DNA of 64,000 nt from Acorus gramineus (GCA_030737835.1 CM060856.1:12490777-12554776), one strand, 5' to 3'. Shown: positions 43,194 through 54,652, counted from the first letter of the stretch. Translations and numbers: made by a program. Notes: generated by a model not told the origin, from the letters alone.

Positions 43194-43384
43194 GGGGATT
43201 TGAAGGGAGATTTGGGACTGAAGATCATCTCGGAGGCTTGGAATGGAAAGTGAAATCCATGGAAATCAAAATCCCGGAACATGAGAGAGATGACGAGACG
43301 AAGTTTTCATCGAAGAGGAGACGATGAAGAGAGATTTCTCTCTTCCCTTTTTTTTTTTCCGGCTCTGCCAGGGTTTTTGAGAGG

Positions 43385-43392
43385 TTTTTATA
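43385..43392 (-). promoter_or_regulatory. Putative TATA box of the PPR gene
   Basis: TATAAAAA on the minus strand, about 195 bp upstream of the PPR ATG. A TIR-bounded element begins only about 60 bp farther upstream. Confidence 0.5.
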
Positions 43393-43452
43393 CCCACTGA
43401 AAAGAACGGTAGAACCCTAAAGCGGCGGTAAACGGATTCGTGACAGGTTAAG

Positions 43453-44586
43453 AGGGTGCCTCTAATTGTATCCTATTTTTACACTTCCCGAAAACTTGTT
43501 TTATTCTTTAAGCACCCCTTTATATTTAAATGAGGTATTAGGTTTTAGTATACACTCACCCAATTAAAACCATTTCAAAACATTAAACCCTCTTTGAAAC
43601 TAACCGTTTCCCTCTTGCCATCAACAGTCATCTGTCCGGCACTCTCAGTCGCCGTCATCTGGTCGTTTCCCTAACCGTCGATCATTGTGCCATCCCATGC
43701 TCTCCCTCCGTCGACGTCTCCTCTCAATTAATCATCTCTTTTGTGACCTCTTTTTCTCTTCATTGTATCGTCTTGTGCTTTCCCTCTCCGTCCCGTGCTC
43801 TTCTTCATGGATTGATCTCATATATTCATTGATAGAGTTACATATTTCATTTTCATTTGAACTTGTATAATATTTGTGAGTTGTGTGTTAAAGGTTTTTT
43901 TTTGCTTGATTTTAAGTTTTCATTGTTGTGTAGGGTTTAATTCATGTCTAGTATTCAGATCAAGGATTAGATTCATATGAGAATGATTAATTTTGTTTGA
44001 AGTTATAAAATTGTCCAGAAAATTGAAAAATGAGTTCCTACTACTAGTAATGACACTGCCAATGCCGCGATATATCACATCCGTCGACACTTATGTTGTC
44101 GACGGTATTCTAAAAAATTAAATTAATATTCAGACAACCGCGATGACATTGGAATTGTCGAGATGATTTCACTTTGTCGACAGTTATTATGTCGATACGC
44201 CCATAAAAAAAAAAGTTTAAAGGTATTGGTTAATGTGTTGACCAACCTTGTATTGAGGTATTCTATTCCACTCGACATCGTTTATGTCGACGAGGGTTCA
44301 GAAACTTTAGTTTCACTGACTGTCTACTTTGACCTCAAGATAGTTGAATAAGATACTTTCGCTCGACATTTAGTATGTCGAACATGTTCTAGATATGTTA
44401 TTTTCAGTTTTGTATAACTATCTATAGATTTGATGTCGAAAGAATATGTCAACCTCGATAGTATATGTGTCGAACTGTTTAAATAAAGGGGTGTGCATCA
44501 TATCTGATTATAAATGGATCTTTTCAAGCTATATCCATTTGTAGGGGTATGCATCGAAAAATAAGAGGTGCAGTTAGAGGCACCCT
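43453..44586. mobile_element. TIR-bounded element of unassigned family upstream of the PPR gene
   Basis: AGGGTGCCTCTAA at 43453 and its inverted copy ending at 44586 (TTAGAGGCACCCT) bound 1134 bp with no significant ORF. The similarity continues a few bases inward (TNGNANC). I could not read a target-site duplication, so the superfamily is open. The right half contains the TCGACA/TGTCGA hairpins listed separately. Confidence 0.55.
44081..44381. repeat. Spaced series of small TCGACA/TGTCGA hairpins
   Basis: Four short inverted repeats with similar arms and loops: 44081-44105 (arms CCGTCGACA/TGTCGACGG, loop 7), 44177-44195 (TCGACA/TGTCGA, loop 7), 44272-44290 (TCGACAT/ATGTCGA, loop 5) and 44363-44381 (TCGACAT/ATGTCGA, loop 5). 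They start 96, 95 and 91 bp apart. A fifth, degenerate one lies near 44455-44473. Confidence 0.75.
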
Positions 44587-46149
44587 AAAAGGGATCCGCA
44601 TCCGATCAACAACGAATATGTAGCCCATGTTCAGTTTAGATCGAAAAGCCAAGTTGAACAGGAATGAATAGGGTGGCTCTGTTTGGCCCCCTCAAACATG
44701 ATTACTCTTTTTAGCTTTTGTATTAGGTTTTTTTTTTTTTTTTTTGAAAATATTAGATTGAATCATTTTTACAATTCAAAAATGTAAATCACATATGCTA
44801 CTATTTTTTAAAAATAATAAAATATCGTTTAACAATGTTTATGATTTAGTAAAAAGTATACATCGTTCCATTTCGAATTGATTTTTAATAAATGTAATTT
44901 TTTTTTAATAATACATGTGGTTCACTTTATTCCTAACGATGTATATGTTTTCATGGATTTCTAACGACGTATATAGAACTGTCTTTTAAAATGTGAAAAT
45001 GATTATTATAACAATGCTTTTTTTGTTGTCTTGAGAAAATGTGAACATATCAATTTCAAATTGTATGATTTAAATAAACAATTTGAAATGGGAGAGATCA
45101 GAGAGTAAATAAAGTGGAAAAACATAAAAACAAATTAAGCAAAACTGACCCCAATTTGTGCAAGAACCTTGCTAGGCAAGAACTCTACCCATATCAGGTA
45201 CAAAGGTAGACCACTCTCAACTCTTAGGTAGCATTTGGTTATGCGATTGGCCAGCTTTTGCATTTACAGGAAGCTGGTTATATAATCGTGCAACCAAACA
45301 GTTTACAATCGCAGTTTCTTGCTAATAGATTTTAAGCAAATAGTATCCAAAAGCTGCGATTGAAAAAAGTTGGGGGAGGCAGCTTCTTGCATAATTAGTT
45401 AACCGTCCCTGCGAGCCCACGCCGCCAATCTTAGTTTTACATTGGATGTTAGTATATATTTTTTTGTTTACTGTCCCACTTATAATATGACATGTCTTGT
45501 CATTCACTTGAAGTGTCATGCATCTTTATAAAAAAACATATACAATGCGCTAATTTTTTGTTCTTTCAATTCATTAAAATATATGATTAAATTTTTCTGC
45601 AGGAAATATTAATCTCATTAGATGAAATATAATATTTTAAAAATGCTAGACATGATTTCTTTTATTGTTAGAGTTTAGAAAAACTTTTCACTTAAATGAT
45701 TGTTGAAATTAGATTTTCAGAAAATATATATATTAAAATTGTATTCGTTTTTATAACTAAATACCTTTCATTTTTTTTGTTCTTTCAAAATCTAAAATCG
45801 TTGGTGTCATTTAAAAATGAGTTTTGATTAAATATGATTTTAATAAAAAAAATCATTTAAACATGTTTAAAGCTGATTAAAACATAATTAATAACTCCCA
45901 ACTCCACATGATTGGCCAAACTTTGATACAAGGTCATGGTTTATCAGAGGTAATTTTCAAAGGAGGCACACCGTATGTAGAAACTATTTGAGAAGCGGCT
46001 TTCATAAACATTCAGGATTGGTGGCGACCTCAGTCTCCCAAAATTCAATATAATTTGAGACAATAAATAAAATATTTATGATAGGGCGTGTCTATCCCCA
46101 CCAATCATTTTCCTTAACCCACCAATAAAAAAAAAAAACGGTGTTTTTT
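44587..46149. other. AT-rich intergenic region
   Basis: Low-complexity AT-rich DNA without a credible ORF. A stretch at 45225-45365 has AGCTGGTTAT, AACCAAACAG and AAGCTGCGATTG motifs reminiscent of MITE termini, but I could not define ends. Confidence 0.55.
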
Positions 46150-46876
46150 CTGTTCACACCAATCCGATTAGTTCAACCAGACTTTAAGTTTTGGGCGACC
46201 GGATTTTATCGTTATTTTATGTTTTGGGCGACCTAACTTGGTTGTCATTTCAGGTTTTGGACGACCAAACTTAGTCGAACAGGGTTTATGATAAAGTTTA
46301 TAATTTTTTTTTTGGAAACCTAAATCCATGACGTGTATCCTCCTTGGATCATTCATTCCAATCCAAATTTGAGTTGTAATATAGGGAGAATCAATCATTA
46401 TTCTTAAACGTAAAACATAGGAATCATTTTTTTACATAAGTGAAGAACAAATTTTCAAAAGCCAGATATAAAATGTGTTTGGATCAACTGGTAGGTTTTT
46501 TTTTTTAAACAAAAAATTCACTTAACCACAAATTTAAACGAAGCTTAAAAATGATATATATTTATCTAATAAGATATTTTCTATAAAAAAAACTTGAATT
46601 AATTGAAAGTATATCCACTTATATATTTTTTTCAGTCCCTTAGTTGTTGTTTGGATAAAAGAACAAACGTAGAATATGATGGATTAACCAAAAAATTAAT
46701 TTGTTTACAAAGAATAGGTAGATATAGTTTTGGATCTTGTTCGACCAATTTCGGTCGCCCAAAACCAGAAATATCCATTAAATTTGGTGGTCCGAAATCT
46801 GAAATGAAGACCAAGTTCAGTTGTTCAAAATCTAAAATAGCGATCAAGTTCGATCGACCTAGATTGGTGGGAACAG
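46150..46876. mobile_element. Inverted-repeat element with 33-bp internal tandem units
   Basis: The ends match at 14 of 15 positions: CTGTTCACACCAATC at 46150 and its inverted copy ending at 46876. Inside the left arm TTTTGGGCGACC recurs at 33-bp spacing (ending 46200, 46233, 46266). The right arm has about four diverged units in inverted orientation, also 33 bp. Because 33 is a multiple of three, both arms look open when translated and give a repeating GRPK peptide; I read this as an artefact, not a gene. No clear target-site duplication. Confidence 0.65.
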
Positions 46877-47022
46877 TCAAACATGCCTTTTTTATTTCTG
46901 TCCTGTGTGTGTTTATATAGACGAGCTTAACGATTTTGGTTTTCGTTGTAACAAAAGGGACAGATGTCACAATTCTATTGGAGGATCAGAAGATTCTTTT
47001 ATTCCCTCCAGCAGCCTGCACA

Positions 47023-47170
47023 ACCGTCCGATCGCGATCGGACGGTCCACATCGAACATAATTTATAAAAAGAAAGAAAGAACCTGGACCGTCCGATTGC
47101 ATCTGGACGGTCCCAATTCTTTCTTTCTTTTTTTTTATAAGTCTCGTTTGATATCGACCGTCCGATCGGT
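47023..47170. repeat. Perfect palindrome running into a long foldback hairpin
   Basis: ACCGTCCGATCG and its exact complement form a 24-bp perfect palindrome at 47023-47046. A larger foldback follows: the left arm from about 47035 to 47093 (ending GGACCGTCC) pairs with a right arm from 47104 (GGACGGTCC) to about 47168, with a roughly 10-nt loop. The arms include the complementary runs AAAGAAAGAAAGAA and TTCTTTCTTTCTTT. It could be a MITE or a transcribed hairpin. No protein is encoded. Confidence 0.75.
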
Positions 47171-47199
47171 CCATATCGAACAAAGGTTTAGATGGAGGG

Positions 47200-47500
47200 T
47201 TTTAAACCCCCCATCTTCTCTCTCCTCCCCTCATAACACGAGGGCTTCTCCTCCCGCAGCAAAACCGCCCCCTCCATCTCCGTGAGATCCGCAGCGGCCC
47301 CTCCATCTCCGCCCCCCCCCCGCACCTCGAGGTCTGGCCACCGCCCATCTACGCCCCCCTCCTTATCCACTAACGGCCACCGCCCCTCCAGATCCGGCGC
47401 GTCTCCTCCAGATTCAGCCACCGCCGTCCATCTCCGCCATCCCCGCACTTCCGGCGTCGTCTCCCCCATCTCCTACCCCCTCAGGTGACCTACGGCGACC
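47200..47500 (+). other. C-rich block resembling a 5' UTR or first exon, unassigned
   Basis: Composition changes abruptly from AT-rich to C-rich with repeated CCTCCATCTCCG/CCGCCC motifs, followed by CTCAGGTGACC, which looks like an exon end with a GT donor. Neither strand gives a recognisable protein. It may be the first non-coding exon of a transcript reading rightwards, or a fragment of a gene promoter carried by a transposon. Confidence 0.35.
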
Positions 47501-48649
47501 TCCATCTCCGTTGCACCTTATGTTATTTTTAATCTTTTCCTTAAATGATGTTAGGGTTAATCTTGTGTTTATGTTTTCTTTGATTTGGTGTTTTTTTTTT
47601 GTATTAGGATCTGATTATGTGATTTAGGGTTTCACACTGTTCTGTTTTTTTTTATTGCTTTGTGTTGATTTAGGATTGATTTTTTTTTTAATTAGAGTTG
47701 ATGTGGCATGGATTTGTTATTTTTCCCAACTTATTCAGGGTTGATAAGCAGTACGATGTCAATGATTTGTTGTTTTGTTCATTATATATGTTAATTTTCT
47801 ATCAATCGGTTGGTCGAGTTCGAATACTGATTAAGGGGAATCACTTGTTCTATACATGTAGAAACTTTGTCTTGTTGCATAAATTTTTGCAATTTTTTTA
47901 GGAGGATTTGGGGAGCAAATCCATGGTTCTAAACAACGAGCCAACCATGTGTGGTTCAAATTGTACAAAGATAACGTTAGCAATCTCTGATATATGTTGT
48001 TGAGGTCAGATCCTTTTATCGGTAGCAACCATTTCTCGTTGCAGGTTCAGTGCAATGTATTTGAAGGTGCAGTTGGGGAAGTTGCTTTGGTTGGGGAAGT
48101 TGCTTTAACTGTAGGTGGTGGAATGAGGCAACTACCAGGGGTGAATGATCGTTATGAAAACGTTGCATTGGAACTCAACATTATCCAATGAGTCCAAATT
48201 TGTTTTCTTCACTATTTTGGTTCCCACTTCTTTCCACATCATTTTAACATCCATCTTGAGCAATCTCTCTACATAAATATGCAAAAAAATAAATCACACA
48301 GACATTGCTTTTGTATAAAAAAACCATTCAGACCTATTTTATTTAATCTATTAATTTCTGGATTTCGGTGATAGAATCAGTTAACAGTTTTACATTGTGC
48401 AGTTCGATTCATAGGCTGTGCAGTTCGATTAATAAGTTGTGCACTTTTCTTTTTTTTTTGGTGGGTAAACCTTTTTTTTTTCTTGGTCAAATCCTCCCTT
48501 ACCAGTAGGTGTCAAGACTTGAACCCAAGTCCCTCACTCAAGTTGTGTGCACTTTGATGCTGATGAAATTGATGGTATAGTACTAGACCTGACTGGATCC
48601 AGAATCGAAACAACAGGGACATATAATTCCAACTTTCCAATCAGTCAGG
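47501..48649. other. Intergenic region upstream of MTQ2
   Basis: T-rich DNA with no recognised coding sequence. Near 48480-48545, reading on the minus strand, GACTTGGGTTCAAGTCTTG resembles a Pol III B box from a tRNA-derived SINE, but no complete element can be delimited. Confidence 0.5.
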
Positions 48650-48881
48650 TCCTATTCGGCTATTCCACCTTATTCTATCCCGGAAATCAATACGGACATA
48701 AAAATTCCGATCCTCCAAATTAAATAATTCATCGATCGACACCTCCCTCCCTCGCCCCCTCCCCCTCTGAAATCCTGATTCACGGCCGTCGCCATTCCGC
48801 CGCCACCGTCGCCGTCTTCCCCCTTCGTGCCTCTTCTTTTCTCTGCGCATCGACAGTAGCGACGGTTTGTTTGTTTGTAAG
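48650..48881 (+). other. Probable 5' UTR exon of MTQ2
   Basis: A C-rich stretch ends in GTAAG|GTAAAC at 48881/48882. An acceptor at 50413-50415 (TTTCAG) lies 33 nt before the first MTQ2 ATG, so a leader intron of about 1.5 kb, 48882-50415, is plausible. The transcription start is not defined. Confidence 0.45.
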
Positions 48882-49404
48882 GTAAACCCTTTTTGTTGTT
48901 ATTCTCCATATTTAGGGTTTTATTTTTTGACATGTTTCTATAGAGCAAAAATATGAAGAAAAGTTCACAAACAGTGCAAAATCCACAGTTAAACAACTAA
49001 TCTTTCAATTGGATTTTTTTTTTTTGGGATTCTGTAGTTATATTGGGTCATAAGTAGAACATGTTCATATCATGTGTGTTTTGTTTCTTAGTTTGGGTTA
49101 GAATAAATTTTTGTGTTTACATGTATATCATTTTTTTTTGTAGGCATAACATGGCCATTTCTATTGTTTGAAAATGCAATTTATATTGTTAACTTTGGCT
49201 GGCAATGTGTTTGTAGAAATCCCCCAATAACATTGTGTTGTACCAAACCTTTTTTTTTTTTTGAAAAAATTATTACATCATCTTGTATTGAAGTTTTTGT
49301 CATTAATTTGTTATGGATTGTGTTCATGCTCTCTAATCTTGTATTTTGATTCAATGTATATAAAATATGATGTTCGACATATATGAGAGCGTCTGCTATT
49401 GAAG

Positions 49405-49836
49405 TAGGGGTGGTAAACGAGCCGAACAAGCCGAGTTTTGACATGTTTAAGCTCGGCTCGTTTATAAACGAGCTGAGCCGAGCCGAACTCACAAGTCTCA
49501 ACGAGTCTTAGTGTTCTTTATTTTAGGATTTTTAGGGGGTTGAAAATAAAATTTTAGCCTAAATGAGCATAGTTGATGAGCCTAAAGAAGCATAACTTTG
49601 TATTGGTTTAATGTTTTGATTTTATAAAAGAGTTGAACTGAGCTTCAACTAAATTTTTTATAACACAAACGAGCTGAGTTTGAACACAAAATGAAGCTCG
49701 ATCTAGGTCTCGAGCCTAACCGAGCTTTAAAAATTGTTCAAACTCTCTCGTTTATCTAATTGAACAAGCCTGAATGAGCTTAAACCAAGTCGAGCCCGAG
49801 CCGAGCCCAAGCCGTTTGGTTCGTTTACCAGCCATA
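49405..49836. mobile_element. hAT-like element rich in GAGCCGAAC motifs
   Basis: The ends TAGGGGTGGTAAACGAGCC and, reverse-complemented, TATGGCTGGTAAACGAACC are imperfect inverted repeats bounding 432 bp. Many CGAGC/GCTCG motifs lie beneath them and there is no transposase. The flanking 8-mers do not match, so the duplication has decayed or the ends are slightly off. It sits in the putative MTQ2 leader intron; 18855-19245 is a relative. Confidence 0.6.
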
Positions 49837-50448
49837 GTGAAAAAAACTAAAAACTGGTGTTTATGGGGTTTTAAGTAGTGAAATCTCGAGTCGGATGATA
49901 ATGGTTGCTAATTAAATTTGTCCAAGGCTCAAGTCTCTGTGTCTCTGTTTTGTTTTCCATGTTGTTTCTTAACTTGTCGCTTCTTTTTTTAAGCATCATG
50001 TGGGTAGTGATTATCTGTTAGTAATTATTCATCACAACTGAGTTTGTGCGCGCGTGTGTGTAATTATTCATCACAACTAAGTGATTATCGGTTTCATCAC
50101 AACTGATTTTCTTTCTTTTGGTCTATTATCTGAATGTGCTATAACATATTAAAACCTTGATGACCATAACACAACAATTTTTCAATCATCTTAATAGATG
50201 ACACTTTTTTACTAGAACTTTACATGGGTTACAAAGGATTAGATTATTAAGTGTGTGTGTGTTTTTTTTTTTTTTTTGATTTTGAGAATTATCAAATGGT
50301 GGTTTTGTATACTACCCCTCTCTTTCGCTATCTTCTCATTACCCGGTAAATATTTCTGATTGTGGGTTTCATATCTTTCATGTTTTTGTTTAGGCTTTAT
50401 TGGCAGTGATTTCAGATGATTAAAATTTGTGGTTGTTGGTGAATCACA

Positions 50449-52171
50449 ATGGAACACAATATAGAGTTAGAGTCGGTATCTATATCCATGCCCTCCATCA
50501 GAGCTGGTGAAAGCAAAAAGCGGATCATGTCAAAGGTGAGCTTATGAACCCGTGTTTTTTGCATCTTTTTTTAGTTTATGAGTTCAGACGAAGTATTATA
50601 CTGAACGTTGATTTATTGAACAATTTTGTTGTTTCAAGTGACACGGCTTGCTTACAATTCATTTATAGCATGATAGCACTCTCTTTGTTTTGATGCAACT
50701 TTGTTTAGGGCAAGGATGCTGCCATCCAATGTAGATGTGGATGTGTAACATTTTACATGCCAACCTATTTATGACTTTATATTTAATTACTTATGGTCTA
50801 CATACTACACATAAGTTATAGATGATGTTTTCTTTGAACAAATATATTTGAGACATTAACCTTGTTCTAGTATATTGTTTCCCCCATGATTGGACATAGG
50901 ATATTCCTATCCAGTGAACTGACACTTTGGATTTGTGTATGCTTTCCCTATCTGTGCAAAGAAGAAATTGCATTATGATCTGATTTGTTCATTCATCCAT
51001 AACACTGTCATTGGTCTGCATATTTATTTTCTGAGGAAAATATTGTGCATATCATTGATTCAATTTTTTTATAAGTAAAATTTGTTTGATTTAGTGAAAG
51101 ATGATAAAATGCAATAACATGGGAGGTTCTGCTTTTCAGATGATGTTGTAGGATTGCCATCCAATAATTTTCAGAAAATTATAAAGGATGTCGTGAATGT
51201 ACTGATTGTTCCTATAATAATTGTCATTTATTAGCCAGATTTCTGCAAACAGTGGAATGATACTATGTATGATTGATTTATACTTTTTTATTGGGTCTAC
51301 AAATTCATACCTTTCCAGAATTTGTTGAGCTCTCTTCTATAATTTATGATTATGATATGCTATTCAATGTGCTTTACATATGAACTGTCCTTTATGATAT
51401 GCTATTCAACAACTCCCATCAAAGATCACCTCCCGTGGTGCCCAAATCCACCTTGTCAGCAGGCATCCCGAGGTCTACGAGCCATGTGATGACTCCTTTG
51501 CTCTTGCCGATGCACTATTAGCGGATCGAACAAATCTTCTTGAGCACAAACCAATGCTTTGCTTGGAAATCGGTTGTGGTAGCGGCTACATAATCACATC
51601 CCTCGCTACCATGCTTGGCGATGAAACCAACACCATCCAATATTTTGCCACCGACATAAACCCCCATGCAGCCGATGCGACCCGCAAGACATCAGAGGCT
51701 CATGGGGTGCACGTGGAGGTCGTATTGACGGACATCGCATCGTCCCTTGGGAAGAGGCTTTCTCGTATGGTTGATGTGGTGGTTGTGAACCCTCCTTACG
51801 TGCCCACGCCCGAGGAGGAGGTTGGTTGTGAAGGGATCACTGCATCTTGGGCGGGCGGGGAGAATGGACGGAGTGTGATTGATAGGATCCTTCCGGTTGT
51901 TGATGAGCTTTTGTCAGAGAAGGGATGGCTTTATATGGTGAGTCTTACGGCCAACAAGCCTTCGCAAATATGTCGCCTGATGGGGGAGAGGGGTTATGCA
52001 TCAAGGATTGTTGTGCAGAGGTCTACGGAGGAGGAGAGCCTCCATGTGATCAAGTTTTGGCGTGAGGTTGATGAAGCTATGAAAGGGCATAGTAGGACTG
52101 CAACTCAAACTGCTTCGGATTCGTGGTTTTCTCAGTTTTCTCGCTCGACATTCTGGAGAAAAAACAACTGA
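50449..52171 (+). CDS. MTQ2: HemK2/MTQ2-type N5-glutamine methyltransferase (N6AMT1 family), 2 coding exons
   Basis: Coding exons 50449-50535 and 51425-52171; 277 aa from the first ATG, similar to the plant orthologue (At3g13440). The family uses S-adenosylmethionine to methylate the glutamine of the GGQ motif in release factor eRF1, together with the activator TRM112; this is known for yeast Mtq2 and human HEMK2 and inferred here. The SAM-binding motif EIGCGSGY is at 77-84 and the catalytic NPPY at 151-154, within VNPPYVPTP. AWAGGENGRSVID-type sequence and the C-terminal SFWRKNN-like end also fit the family (here SRSTFWRKNN). In-frame ATGs also exist at 50488 and 50527. The last gives MSKITSRG, which aligns best with homologues starting just before the conserved part, so the extra 26 residues may be untranslated. 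The junction TCAAAG|GT...AAAG|ATC keeps frame. Confidence 0.9.
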
Positions 52172-54317
52172 GTACAACTTGATCTGGAGCTTGAGCCTGG
52201 AAAATCTGGTTTTTGATAAGTAAAGGATTTATTGGACATGAATACATATCCTGTTTGTTTTTTTTTTTTTTTGGCTACTTTTCAGATATGCCTGGAGGAC
52301 TCAGATTTTTGTTAACTCCTTGTCTTTATAGGAAAGATTGTTTTGATTGGAAATTACTGGATGATTTCTTTTTGATGGTTAATATGGATGTATAGAATTT
52401 AACATTTTGGGATATATTATGTTCTTTGGCTATATTATGAACACATGCATCTCTTTTAGGTCTGCTTTAGGTCTGCAACTTGGTTGGGTTGGAGTTGGAG
52501 GCCAACTTAAATTTGACTCAAATATACCACTGAACCTTAGGTCAAAACGAATTCAGTTCTATGGGTTTAATTCAGGTTTGATTTGGATTGAGAACGGTCT
52601 TGATAAATTTGGGTTTGATTTCTAAAATGATGTGATTTTAAATAATTCAAATGCAGTAGTTACTATAATAAAGAATATCATATGCTCTTGATGACAGCAG
52701 AGAAAATGAAATAAAATTATGAAAGTGTGATAGATTTAAGATGAAAACATATTGAAGTATTGAACAATTCAGATTTATATCACATATTAAAGAGTAGTTC
52801 AAATATAATTTGAACAATATAATTGACCATACTATTGAAATGTATAATTATTGAAATATCACAGATTTTTCTTCAATTGGACATCATATCCCTACTGGTG
52901 TCATACCATGATCTCCTTGTTTAATACAAGTATCATAACTTTATTTTATACTCTGCATCAAAGCTATCTCTGGAAAATCAATAAAACATTGATGTTTTTT
53001 TTCCTACTTGGTGAAATGGTCATCTAAAATCATACTCAAGCGCAGGTCATCTCTCCCGAGTATTACACCACTTATTATTTTTATTGGTAGTGCTACACGC
53101 TCATGGAATGGAAACTGATGCTCAAGAAACACTGAAGGATGAGACTTTATTGGAAGCCAAAAAGAATAGAAGAAATTGAACATGTATAAGTCTTTGTTTT
53201 TTTTTTTTTTTCTCTTTTTTTTCTTTCCTTCCTGATTCTCCTGTATGTAATTTTAAGTCTTTGTTTTTTTTGTTTTTTCTTTTCTTTTTTTTTTGCAATA
53301 TGAGAAATGTGAAATATTTATCTTGTTTTGCCTTTTGAATTTGTTTGATAGTTATCTAATGTGCTTAGTTTGACAGTGAAAGGAAATGTTCATGTAGAAT
53401 GTTCAAAATCATCAATTAATTTTACTGATTAGATTTCAGGGTGTCATCCACCAGAATGACTGATTTGGCAAAATCAGTAACTGTATGATTCTGATTTTGT
53501 TCTTAAGAACATGCTGCTTGATTTTTGTATTATCGCATCCAAGCTGAATAAAATGCTTGACTCATATTTTTCATTTGAAGAAAAAAGGATCAATATGGAC
53601 CATGTGTTAAATGTCCTATTGATCTCTACTAATCAAATGAACAACTTTAGCAGATATCAATCCATTACATAATCACTGCTCTGTTCAATTCAGCTCAGTG
53701 CCCAATCTAACTTTTGAACAACACCAACATTCAGAATCTCAAGCCAGCTTCCACAAACAGCAACAACAATTAACATCACCATCAACAAACAGCATCGTCA
53801 GCTACAAAAAAACAGCTACATCATCAACATTTTTTTGCTCAATATCATCCACAGCCTTCATCGTTAGTAGTCTGTCTGATTCAATTTTAGAGCTCTTGTC
53901 CTGTAAAGATTAGTCAAAAAGTATTTAAGGAAATCAACAACTTTTTCTCATATGGGTAAGAACAAATAATTATACATTTCAATAATGAACTACTTTCTTC
54001 AACAATGCAAATCCAAAAAATAAAATAAAATTCTTCAAATTCACAACAAAAAAAATATTATTGGAAAAAATTTCTTGAAAATCACAAATTGAGAGGCAGA
54101 GAATTGCAGAAATGTCAAAAACAGAACTTCTATAATTATTTCAAATGAGTGACTTAAGTAATTATTTCAAATTAGTGATACCTTAAAATATTCAAACCAG
54201 AACCAACAACAACCAAAATAAAAAATATAAATCAAAATCAAGACCATCTTCGGCGGTGGTCGCAGGGGCTCGGGATCGTGATTTGGAGAGGAGAGGAGAG
54301 GAGAAATAAGTGTGGTT
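52172..54317. other. MTQ2 3' UTR and intergenic region
   Basis: AT-rich DNA with long T runs at about 53190-53220 and 53265-53300. An open stretch at 53698-53913 is a low-complexity Gln/Ser/Thr reading without homology that I recognise. No gene is called. Confidence 0.55.
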
Positions 54318-54647
54318 TGTTGTGAATATGGTGGTGGATAACCACCACTTTTCTAACCCATAACCTCCCCCACTCTTCAACTCCATAACCCTCTCATTCA
54401 ACTCCATAACCTCCCCCACTCTTCTATTCCATAACACTCCCATTATTGCCCCACTATCTCCCCCTCACCTCTATAGACTTGTAACTCTCTACCTTTGGGA
54501 TTCCTCTATGCACCCTATAAATAGAGGGGTTCTCTCTTGTAATCAACCAACAAATAGTGAATAAGAATCTCTCTCTACTTCTCTTCTATATGCTTGTGTG
54601 CTTTGTTTATATACTCTTATATATCATATTCTATTTAGTTTACAACA
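54318..54647. mobile_element. Solo LTR (330 bp) with 5-bp target-site duplication
   Basis: It begins TGTTG and ends CAACA, the standard TG...CA form with a 5-bp inverted terminus, and is flanked by the 5-bp duplication TGGTT (54313-54317 and 54648-54652). Within it CCTATAAATAGAGG is a strong TATA box followed by a pyrimidine-rich leader, as expected of an LTR promoter on the plus strand. No primer binding site, gag-pol or second LTR adjoins it. The compact size and layout suggest Ty1-copia or a TRIM; the family cannot be fixed. Confidence 0.85.
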
Positions 54648-54652
54648 TGGTT

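Noticed and set aside
44081..44480. CRISPR-like array
   Set aside because: The repeated units are short imperfect dyads without conserved full-length repeats, and this is plant nuclear DNA.
46168..46398. Repeating GRPK peptide, possibly a repeat protein
   Set aside because: It arises from 33-bp tandem DNA units inside an inverted-repeat element and occurs in both arms in opposite orientation, with no conserved start or domain.
48476..48545. tRNA gene suggested by a B-box-like motif
   Set aside because: There is no cloverleaf and no matching A box at the right spacing. At most it is a remnant of a tRNA-derived SINE.
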